Shown here: in pieces, positions 9,088 to 17,269 of the stretch
Numbering within the stretch: position 1 is the first letter of the stretch
How the letters are laid out: each line of letters begins with the position of its first letter
NCBI GenBank assembly: GCA_963725145.1
Contig: CAVRXL010000012.1
Location: forward strand, 1,178,001-1,242,000
Direction: 5' to 3'
Source of the DNA: DATAEE01 sp963725145
GTDB lineage: Bacteria > Acidobacteriota > Vicinamibacteria > Vicinamibacterales > 2-12-FULL-66-21
DNA: 64,000 bases
The notes under the pieces: model-generated
The model's input: only the letters and a program-made list of their open reading frames with translations
The model's database searches: none
Told to the model about the DNA's origin: nothing
Translations under genes and position numbers: made by a program

Positions 9088-11979
9088 ATGTTTCACAGGA
9101 TGGCGGCGCTCGCGGCGCTCGCGCTCGTCGCGTGGGGGCAGCCCTCTGCGCCGCCCGTGGTGGACTGGCCTCCGATCACGCATGAGACGAGGCCGTGGAC
9201 GCGATGGTGGTGGCTGGGCAGCGCGGTGGACGAAGCGGGGCTGACGGCGGAGTTGGATGCGCTTCGGGCAGCCGGCCTGGGCGGCGTTGAGATCACGCCG
9301 ATCTACGGCGCGGCGGGTGCCGAATCCCGCTTCGTGCCGTTCCTGTCCGCCCGATGGATGGAGCTCCTGGAGCACACCCTCCGGGAAGCGCAGCGCGTCG
9401 GACTGGGCGTCGACATGGCCACAGGCACTGGATGGCCGTTCGGCGGCCCGTGGGTCAACGAGGCCGACGCGTGCCGCTCGCTGATGTTCAAGACCTGGAC
9501 TGTCGACGGCGGGGCGCGGTTGGCCGAGCCGGTCCGGCTGATGCAGACGCCGCTCGTCCGGGCGCTCGGCAACCAGGTCTACGAAGTGCGGGAGATCGGC
9601 CCCGGTGAGTCCACGCCTGCGGGAACGGCACAGCAGCCCCTCCTGAGATCGGGCGCGGGCGCGATCCAGATCGGCGACCTCAAGGACCCGGTTGAAGCGA
9701 ACGCGAATCTGCAGGCGCTCGCGCTCGAGCAGGTCCGATACCCGAAACCCGCGCCCCTCCTCGCGCTCGTCGCGTACCCGCGCTCCGGCGAGCCCGTCGA
9801 CCTGACGTCGCAGGTCGATGCCCAGGGGACGCTCCAGTGGGTCGCTCCGCCTGGCGCCTGGACGCTCCATGCCGCGTTTCTCGGCTGGCACGGGAAGCTC
9901 GTCGAGCGTGCGGCGCCGGGTGGGGAGGGGAACGTGATCGATCACTTCTCCCGTGACGCCATCCGGCACTACCTGGCTGCCTTCGACAAGGGCTTCGGCG
10001 GATCGAAGCTCCCCGGACTGCGCGCCTTCTTCAACGATTCGTACGAAGTGGACGACGCGACCGGTCAGGCGGACGGGACGCCGGCGCTGTTCGAGGAGTT
10101 CCAGCGGCGGCGCGGGTACGATCTGCGCGCGCATCTGCCGGCGTTGGTGGAAAACGCGGACGCCCGCGTGCACGCGGATTACCGCGAGACCGTGTCGGAT
10201 CTGCTGCTCGAGACGTTCACATCCGAGTGGAGCGGCTGGTCAAAGAAGCGCGGCCGCATCGTGCGCAACCAGGCGCACGGATCGCCCGCCAACCTGCTCG
10301 ACCTCTACGCGGCCAGCGATATCCCCGAGACCGAGGGGAACGATCTCCCGCGATTCAAGTGGGCGACCTCGGCTGCGCACGTCGCGGGTCGGCGGCTCGT
10401 CTCGGCGGAGGCTGCAACCTGGCTCGGGGAGCATTTCCGCTCGACTCTCGCAGACGTCCGCGCCGCCGTCGACAAGTTCTTCGTCGCCGGCGTCAACCAC
10501 ATCGTCTATCACGGCACCGCGTACTCGCCGCGGCAGGAGCCGTGGCCGGGCTGGCAGTTCTACGCGTCAGTCGAGTTCAACCCGCGGAGCGCGTGGTGGT
10601 CGGACTTTGGCGCGCTCAACGCCTACGTGACGCGCGTCCAGTCGTTCCTGCAGGCGGGTGAACCGGACCAGGACGTCCTGCTGTACTACCCGTTCCACGA
10701 TGCGCTCAGGTTCGGACCCGGCCGTCTCACGCATTTCGGCGGCGCCAGCGCGCCGAACATCGGATCGCCCTTCGAAGAGGCCGCGGCCACGCTTCAGCGC
10801 CGCGGCTACACCTACGATTACATCTCCGATCGGCAGCTCGCCGGGACGCGGGTCTCCGATGGACGATTGAGGACAGCGAGCGGCGCCTCCTACGAGACGC
10901 TCGTCGTGCCAGCGACCCGTTACATCCCGCTCGAAACGTTCGAGAGAATCATCGCGCTCGCACGAGAAGGCGCGCAGGTGGTTGTCTTCCGACGTCGACC
11001 CGCGGATGTGTCGGGGTTTGCCGACCTCGACAAACGCCGGGCGCGATTCAACCAGCTCCGCGATCAGGCCGCCACGCTGCCGACCGTCGACGATCTCGAT
11101 CGCTTTCTCGATCTGCTCGGCACGCACCGCGAGCCGCTCGTGGACAGGGGACTCGAATTTGTCCGGCGCCGATTTGGCGCGGGCGGCGATTCTGCGGGCC
11201 AGGGTCGCTACTACTTCATCGTCAACTCGAGCGGCCGCGAGGTCCGCGGGTGGATCCCGTTCGATGTCCGCGCGACGTCCGCCGTTGTCTTCGATCCCAT
11301 GAGCGGCCGCCGCGGCGATGCCCGTGTCCGGTCGGCTGGCTGGATGGCGGAAGTCTTCTTGACCCTGGCAGCGGGTGAATCCCTGATCGTGCAGACCGGG
11401 GCGCGCACGGGCGAGCCGTATGTGGTGCGCGAGCCGGCCGGCGCGCCAATCGACGTCCACGGACCGTGGGGCGTGCGATTCGCCGCCGGTGGGCCGGAGC
11501 TGCCAGCCGCGCGAACGATCGACCAGCTCGAATCCTGGACGCGCTTTGACGGCGATGAAGTGAAGCGCTTCTCGGGGACGGCGGTTTACACCGTCCGGTT
11601 CCCGCGTCCGGGGGGCGCGGCAGACGCGTGGCGCCTGGATCTCGGTCGCGTGCACGACAGCGTCCGCGTCAGCCTGAACGGACGCGACCTGGGGACGCAG
11701 GTAGGACCGCTGTTTCAGATCACCCTCGACCCCGCATGGCTCGCCGCGGAGAACCGGCTCGAGGTCCACGTCACGAACCTGCCGGCCAACCGCATCGCGG
11801 CCCTCGACAAGGCGGGCGTCCGGTGGAAGAAGTTCTACAACGTCAATTTTCCGGCGCGCCTTCCGCAGAACCGCGGCGCCGACGGCCTCTTCACGGCCGC
11901 GAAGTGGGAGCCGCTCGACTCCGGACTTCTCGGCCCGGTTACACTGACGCCTCTCCGCGATAGCATAAGCGCACCGTGA
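9088..11979 (+). CDS. GH106-type alpha-L-rhamnosidase, secreted
   Basis: 963 residues. The start at 9088 gives a signal peptide (MFHRMAALAALALVAWGQ); upstream open frame is antisense to rhaT and is not used. The segment TRWWWLGSAVDEAGL followed by GLGGVEITPIYG (about residues 30-65) matches the start of the Glyco_hydro_106 catalytic region. The C-terminus (about 810-930) looks like a galactose-binding beta-sandwich (SLNGRDLGTQ). GH106 enzymes are calcium-dependent inverting alpha-L-rhamnosidases acting on rhamnogalacturonan. Its stop overlaps the start of rhaD by 4 bp, so it opens a GH106-rhaD-rhaI-GH51 operon. Family assignment is by recognition of these motifs; substrate is inferred from context. 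Confidence 0.82.
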   Translation: MFHRMAALAALALVAWGQPSAPPVVDWPPITHETRPWTRWWWLGSAVDEAGLTAELDALRAAGLGGVEITPIYGAAGAESRFVPFLSARWMELLEHTLREAQRVGLGVDMATGTGWPFGGPWVNEADACRSLMFKTWTVDGGARLAEPVRLMQTPLVRALGNQVYEVREIGPGESTPAGTAQQPLLRSGAGAIQIGDLKDPVEANANLQALALEQVRYPKPAPLLALVAYPRSGEPVDLTSQVDAQGTLQWVAPPGAWTLHAAFLGWHGKLVERAAPGGEGNVIDHFSRDAIRHYLAAFDKGFGGSKLPGLRAFFNDSYEVDDATGQADGTPALFEEFQRRRGYDLRAHLPALVENADARVHADYRETVSDLLLETFTSEWSGWSKKRGRIVRNQAHGSPANLLDLYAASDIPETEGNDLPRFKWATSAAHVAGRRLVSAEAATWLGEHFRSTLADVRAAVDKFFVAGVNHIVYHGTAYSPRQEPWPGWQFYASVEFNPRSAWWSDFGALNAYVTRVQSFLQAGEPDQDVLLYYPFHDALRFGPGRLTHFGGASAPNIGSPFEEAAATLQRRGYTYDYISDRQLAGTRVSDGRLRTASGASYETLVVPATRYIPLETFERIIALAREGAQVVVFRRRPADVSGFADLDKRRARFNQLRDQAATLPTVDDLDRFLDLLGTHREPLVDRGLEFVRRRFGAGGDSAGQGRYYFIVNSSGREVRGWIPFDVRATSAVVFDPMSGRRGDARVRSAGWMAEVFLTLAAGESLIVQTGARTGEPYVVREPAGAPIDVHGPWGVRFAAGGPELPAARTIDQLESWTRFDGDEVKRFSGTAVYTVRFPRPGGAADAWRLDLGRVHDSVRVSLNGRDLGTQVGPLFQITLDPAWLAAENRLEVHVTNLPANRIAALDKAGVRWKKFYNVNFPARLPQNRGADGLFTAAKWEPLDSGLLGPVTLTPLRDSISAP

Positions 11980-14094
11980 CGACCGACTCGAAGAACGTGC
12001 CTGCCGCCACCGCGGGCCGCCTGCCGGACCTCTGGAACGACGAGGAGGCGCGGGGCCTGTCCGAGCAGGAGCTCCTGCGGTATCGATCCAACCTGCTCGG
12101 ATCGGATCTCCGGATTACGAACTACGGCGGCGGAAACACCTCCGCCAAGGTTTCCATGCTGGATCCGCTGACCGGTGAGCCGGCGGACGTGCTCTGGGTC
12201 AAGGGTTCGGGCGGAGACCTCGGCAGCGCGACGCTCGACGGCTTCGCGTCGCTCTATCTCGACAAGCTTCGGGATCTCACCAGCAAGTATGCGGGGCGGG
12301 AGCGCGAAGACGAGATGCCGGCGTACTTTCCGCACTGCACGTTCAACCTGAACGCCCGCGCCGCGAGCATCGACACGCCCCTGCACGGGTTCATCGACCA
12401 TCGTCACATCGATCACATGCACGCCGACGCCATCATCGCGATCGCCGCGGCGCGACACGGTGAGCGGCTCACGCAGCAGATTTTTGGCGGCGACCTCTCG
12501 TGGGTGCCCTGGCAGCGTCCAGGCTTCGATCTCGGGCTGGCGGTCGGCCGCGTCGCACGCGAGCGGCCGAATTCGCTCGGGCTCGTCCTGGGCGGTCACG
12601 GCCTGATCACCTGGGGGGCGAGCTCGCGCGCGTGTTATCACACGACGCTCGGCGCGATCCAGAAGGCGGCGGACTGGCTCGACGCGCATGGAAAACCGGA
12701 ACCGCTCGGACCGATCGCCACACCCGCCCTCTCGGCGGCGGACCGCGGACGGCTGCTCGAGGCGATCGCTCCGATCCTTCGGGGGCTCCTCAGCACGCTC
12801 GGCCCGAAGGTGATGTACTACGTCGACTCGCCGGCGGTGCTCGAGTTCGTCGGGTCGGCCCGCTGCGAGACGTTGGCGCGTCTCGGGACGACGTGCCCCG
12901 ATCATTTTCTGCGAACGAGGGTGCGCCCGATGTTCGTGCCGTTCGCGGCCGGCAGGGAGCAGGCAGCCGACCTCATCGCGCGCCTTCCCGCGGCAATCGA
13001 GCGCTACCGTGCGGAGTACACCGCGTACTACGAGCGCTGCAGGCGCCCGGACTCGCCGCCGATGCGCGATCCGTCTCCGGTCATCGTGCTCGTTCCAGGA
13101 TTGGGGCTGCTGGCGTTTCAGAGCGACAAACAGATCGCCCGGGTCGCCGCCGAGTTCTACGAGAGCACCGTCCGCATCGTTCGATGGGCTGAGGCGATCG
13201 ACGAGTACGTGCCGATCGCGGAACAGGACGCGTTCGACATCGAGTACTGGTCGCTCGAGGAGGCCAAGCTCCGGCGGCTGCCGCCGCGAAAGAGCCTCGA
13301 CGGCCGCGTCGCGCTCGTCACGGGCGGGGCCGGCGGTATCGGCGGCGCCACGGCCAGGCGCCTCGCCGCCGAAGGCGCGTCGATCGTCCTGGTGGACATC
13401 GACGAGCGGGCCCTCGACGAGGCGCGCGCCGGGCTCGCGGGCTCGGCGGGCCCGGATCGCGTGCGCGCGATCGCGTGCGACGTCACGAGCGAGGCATCGG
13501 TCGCGGGGGCGTTCGCGTATGCGGCCCGCGAGTACGGCGGGCTCGACATCCTGGTCTCGAACGCCGGGATCGCCTCCGCGTCCCCGATCGACGAGACGTC
13601 GCTCGAGATGTGGGACCGGAACCTCGCCATCCTCGCGACCGGGTACTTTCTCGTCTCCCGCGAAGCGTTCCGGCTCATGAAGTCGCAGGGGCGCGGAGGG
13701 TCGATCGTGTTCATCGGCAGCAAGAACGCCCTCGTGGCATCGCCTGGAGCCTCGGCCTATTCGACCGCGAAGGCCGCGGCGCTGCACCTGGCGCGCTCCC
13801 TCGCCGTGGAAGGGAGCCGCGTTCGGCATTCGCGCGAACGTCGTGAATCCCGACGCGGTGATCCGTGGCTCGCGGATCTGGGCCGGGCCCTGGAGAGCCG
13901 CCCGCGCCGCCAGCAACAAGATAGACGACGAGCAGGTCGAGGAGTTTTACCGGCAGCGGAGCCTGCTGAAACGCAGCGTCTTTCCGGAGGACGTGGCGGA
14001 GGCCGTGTATTTTTTCGCATCCGACGCGTCGGGGAAGTCGACCGGCAACGTGCTGAACGTGGACGCCGGCAACCCGGCATCTTTTACTCGTTGA
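11976..14094 (+). CDS. rhaD: bifunctional rhamnulose-1-phosphate aldolase / lactaldehyde dehydrogenase (frameshifted)
   Basis: Two-domain enzyme of about 705 residues. The N-terminal class II aldolase (about 25-400) has metal-binding histidines in DHRHIDHMHADA and GGHGLITWG and splits L-rhamnulose-1-P into DHAP and L-lactaldehyde. The C-terminal short-chain dehydrogenase has TGGAGGIGG for NAD binding and the YSTAK catalytic pair, and oxidises the lactaldehyde. The reading frame breaks at nt 13812-13814: GAAGGGAGCC should read GAAGGAGCC to continue as EGAAFGIRANVVNPDAV in the next frame, which runs to TGA at 14092-14094. Uncorrected, translation runs on to 14132 with a nonsense tail. The break lies just after the catalytic site, so it is either a base-call insertion or a recent inactivation. 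Homologues are also named rhaE or rhaEW. Confidence 0.9.
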
Positions 14095-14101
14095 GGGTTC
14101 T

Positions 14102-15409
14102 GTGGGATTCGAGCTGTCCGACGCGCAGATAGGGGACGCAAACCGTCCGCTGACGGCGGCGCTGAAGGAAGACTACGACCACCTCGGGGCGCAGCTCGCG
14201 CGCCGCGGCATCGCGATTGAGGAGGTCGTCACGCACGCGATGGCGTTCCGCGTGGCGGTGCCGTCCTGGGCGGTCGGCACCGGCGGCACCCGCTTCGCGC
14301 GCTTTCCCGGGCCCGGCGAGCCGCGCGACGTGTTCGAGAAAATCGAAGACTGCGAGACTATCCATCGCCTCGTGCGGGTCACGCCTGGAATCTCGCTCCA
14401 TATTCCGTGGGATCGGCCGGAGCGGCCGGCGGAGCTGCTCTCGTTTCTCCAGGCGCGCGGGCTGCACGTCGATTCCACGAACTCGAACACCTTCCAGGAC
14501 CATCCGGGTCAGACGCACTCGTACAAGTTCGGCAGTTTGAGCCATACCGACGGCGCCATCCGGCGCCAGGCCGTGGACCACAATCGCGAGTGCCTGGAGC
14601 TCGGCGCGGCCCTGGGATCGAAGGCGCACACCGTCTGGATCGGCGACGGTGGCAACTTTCCGGGCCAGGTGCACGCGCGCCGGGCGCTCGACCGCTACCT
14701 CGACAGCCTCCACCAGATCTACGATGCGCTCCCCGGCTCGTGCCGGCTCTTCATCGAGCACAAGTTCTACGAGCCGGCCTTCTATTCGACCGTGTTGAAC
14801 GACTGGGGCACGAGCTACGTCTGCGTGCAGGCGCTCGGCGATCGCGCGTTCTCGCTGGTCGATCTCGGCCACCACGCGCCGAACGTCAACATCGAACAGA
14901 TCGTCGCGCGCCTGATCCAGTTGAGGAAGCTCGGAGGGTTTCACTTCAACGACAGCAAATACGGAGATGACGACCTCGACGCGGGCGCGATCAAGCCGTT
15001 CCAGCTGTTTCTGATCTTCAACGAGCTCGTGGATGCCGCGATCGAAGGCGTGCCCGGCTTCGACCCGGCGTACATGCTCGATCAGTCCCACAACGTGACG
15101 GACCCGATCGAGTCGCTCATGACGAGCGCGATCGAGCTCGTACGCGCGAACGTCCAGGCGATCCTCGTCGACCGCGAGGCGCTTGCCGCCTTTCAGGAGC
15201 GGAACGACGCGTTGATGGCGCTCCAGACGCTGAAGCAGGCGTTTACGACCGACGTGTCGCCGATCCTGGCGACCGCGCGGCTGCGAAGCGGGGGCGCGAT
15301 CGATCCGGTTGCGCTGTATCGATCGAGTCAGTATCGGAAGAGGAAGGCGGAAGAGCGGGGCCGCAGATCAACGCAGATGTACGCAGATCGGAGCACCGGC
15401 ATCGTATGA
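14102..15409 (+). CDS. rhaI: L-rhamnose isomerase
   Basis: 435-residue metal-dependent isomerase converting L-rhamnose to L-rhamnulose, of the Pseudomonas/rhizobial RhaI type and not E. coli RhaA. TIM-barrel landmarks: STNSNTFQD, FIEHKFYEPAFYST with a metal-ligand Glu, LVDLGHHAPN with Asp/His, and GGFHFNDSKYGDDDL. The start is GTG at 14102, 7 nt after the end of corrected rhaD. The last ~20 residues (RGRRSTQMYADRS) are encoded by a 10-11-bp intergenic-type repeat (15361-15390) that has run into the gene. The end overlaps the GH51 start by 4 bp. Confidence 0.94.
   Translation: MGFELSDAQIGDANRPLTAALKEDYDHLGAQLARRGIAIEEVVTHAMAFRVAVPSWAVGTGGTRFARFPGPGEPRDVFEKIEDCETIHRLVRVTPGISLHIPWDRPERPAELLSFLQARGLHVDSTNSNTFQDHPGQTHSYKFGSLSHTDGAIRRQAVDHNRECLELGAALGSKAHTVWIGDGGNFPGQVHARRALDRYLDSLHQIYDALPGSCRLFIEHKFYEPAFYSTVLNDWGTSYVCVQALGDRAFSLVDLGHHAPNVNIEQIVARLIQLRKLGGFHFNDSKYGDDDLDAGAIKPFQLFLIFNELVDAAIEGVPGFDPAYMLDQSHNVTDPIESLMTSAIELVRANVQAILVDREALAAFQERNDALMALQTLKQAFTTDVSPILATARLRSGGAIDPVALYRSSQYRKRKAEERGRRSTQMYADRSTGIV
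15361..15390. repeat. CGCAGAT repeat inside the 3' end of rhaI
   Basis: Three units of about 10 bp, each with the core CGCAGAT, form the end of the rhaI reading frame. Such units are normally intergenic, so this is a repeat absorbed into coding sequence. Confidence 0.75.
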
Positions 15410-17047
15410 GGCGACGCGACTTTCTCGGGTTGACCGCTGCCGGCGCGGCCGGCGTGCTCGCGCCGCGCGCGGCGCACAGCGCGGACGCGCGCATCGAAGT
15501 GCTGCTCAACGAGCCGATCGGACCCATCACCGCCGACCTCTACGGCCATTTCGTCGAGCACCTCGGCGGCGTCGTCTATGACGGCGTCTGGGTGGGCGAG
15601 AAGTCGGCCATCGCGAACACGGGCGGGATCCGGCAAGCCCTGGTCGACCACATGCGGCGTCTGCCGCCCGGGGCGATTCGCTGGCCGGGCGGCTGCTTCG
15701 CCGACAGCTACGACTGGCGCGACGGCGTCGGCCCGCGTGCATCGCGGCCCCGGCGGACGAACTTCTGGGAGGACGCGATGGCGAAGCTCCCGGACGGTCC
15801 CGGAAAATACGATCCGAACCACTTCGGCACGAACGATTTCATCCGTCTCTGCCGGCTCGTCAAGAGCGAGCCCTACATCGCGGCGAATCTCCGGAGCCTG
15901 TCGGCGAAGGACTTCTACCAGTGGGTCGAGTACTGCAACAGTCCAGCAGGCAGCTCGACGCTGGCCGAGTTGCGTGCCAGTGGCGGCGATCGCGATCCGT
16001 TTCGTGTCCGCTTCTGGGGCGTCGGCAACGAATCGTGGGGCTGCGGCGGCAACTTCACGCCTGAAGAGTACGCGACCGAGTACCGCCGGTTCACGGCGTG
16101 GGTGCCGCGCTACGGAGTCAATCTCGCATTCATCGGGTCGGGCCCCAACAGCGGCGATCTCGGCTGGACGCGGCGGTTTCTCACCAAGCTGACCGAGAAG
16201 GGGGAGGGGGCGCTCGGCAGCATGTGGGGCTGGGCGCTGCACCACTACTCGTGGAACACGAGCCGCGGCGCGACCACCGACTGGTTCGCCGGCAAGGGGG
16301 ACGCCGTCGCGTTCAGCAACGACGAGTGGTACGAGCTCCTCGTCGAGGCCGACAAGATGGATGGGCTGATCTCAGGCCACTGGGCCGTGATGAGAGAAAT
16401 CGATCGCACGCACCGCGTGAAGCTCGTCGTCGACGAATGGGGCGCCTGGTTCAAGCAGGGGACGGAAGTCGATCCCGCGCACCTCTTCGGCCAGCAGTCC
16501 ACCGTCCGCGACGCGCTCGTGTCGGCCCTGACGCTGGACACGTTCCACCGGCACGCCGACAAGGTCGTGATGGCAAACGTCGCTCAGCTCGTGAACTGTC
16601 TCCAGTCGCTCTTCCTGGCGGACGAGGATCGCTTTGTCGCAACACCCGTGTTCCACGTGTTCGAGATGTACGGGGCGCACGTGGGCGGCCGGGCCTGTAC
16701 GCGCCGAGTTCTCGGCGCCGCGGATCGCCTACGAGCGCGTGAAAGATAAAGGATCGCTCTGGGGTCTCGCCGGGTCCGCGTCGGTGAAGGACAAGACGGT
16801 GACGCTGACGGTGGTGAATCCGCACGTCAGCGAGGCGCGCGAAACCGAGATCGCAATCCGGGGGGCGTCGTTGGCATCGGTCAAGGCGACGACGATCTCG
16901 GCGCCCGACATCCACGCGCACAACACGTTCGATCGCCCGCGAGAGGTTCAGCCGCGGGAGGATAAGACTGGAACCGCGCAGGGCGGCGTACTGGTCCACA
17001 AGTTTCCGCCGGCGTCGGTGACGAGGGTGAGCGTAACGCTTGCGTGA
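15406..17047 (+). CDS. alpha-L-arabinofuranosidase, GH51, Tat-exported (frameshifted)
   Basis: GH51 retaining arabinofuranosidase of about 546 residues when read through. A twin-arginine signal (RRRDFLG) precedes the domain. The acid/base Glu209 lies in GVGNESWG and the nucleophile Glu344 in VVDEWGAW, both intact. The frame breaks near nt 16696: GGCCGGGCC TGTACGC must lose one base for the C-terminal beta-sandwich (AEFSAPRIAYERV onward) to continue to TGA at 17045-17047; uncorrected, it stops at 16749. GH51 removes arabinose side chains, for example from pectic arabinan, which fits the rhamnogalacturonan-type enzymes upstream. It is the last gene of the rhamnose catabolic operon, overlapping rhaI by 4 bp. 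Confidence 0.88.
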
Positions 17048-17058
17048 CCTGAACGAAC

Positions 17059-17078
17059 CGCACGGCTAAAGCCGTGCG
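17059..17078. repeat. REP-like palindrome CGCACGGC-TAAA-GCCGTGCG
   Basis: Perfect 8-bp inverted repeat with loop TAAA, 11 nt after the GH51 stop. The 14-base unit GCCGTGCGCCACCT then occurs twice (17071-17084 and 17087-17100). It is either a transcription-terminating hairpin or a dispersed REP-type element. The rest of the 17048-17269 gap holds no gene I can support. Confidence 0.6.
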
Positions 17079-17216
17079 CCACCTGCGCCGTGCGCCACCT
17101 CTGGCGGCGTCACCTTGCAGGAGACCTGCGTCGGGACGGTGTCGCGCACGGCCCGTGTTTCGACGGCACGATCCGCGTTGGGCGAGCTCCTGAAAAGTAA
17201 CCCTGTGCTCTTGCAC

Positions 17217-17250
17217 TACTCCGACCAAGGCCGCAGGCCCTGGCGGAGTA
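17217..17250. terminator. imperfect hairpin between convergent genes
   Basis: TACTCCG...CGGAGTA closes a stem with an inner CCA/TGG pairing and a GC-rich loop, about 20-50 nt past the ADOP permease stop on the minus strand. It lacks a T-run, so it is a weak terminator candidate serving either or both converging operons. Confidence 0.45.
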
Positions 17251-17269
17251 TGAGAGGCGGTCAAGACGG

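Noticed and set aside
13806..13822. Programmed ribosomal frameshift in rhaD
   Set aside because: No slippery heptamer or following pseudoknot was apparent; homologues encode the two domains in one frame, and eight other breaks have the same +1 sense, favouring sequencing error.
17048..17269. A small gene in the gap between GH51 and the ADOP permease
   Set aside because: Open frames here are short, lack motifs and start sites, and the region is largely inverted and direct repeats.
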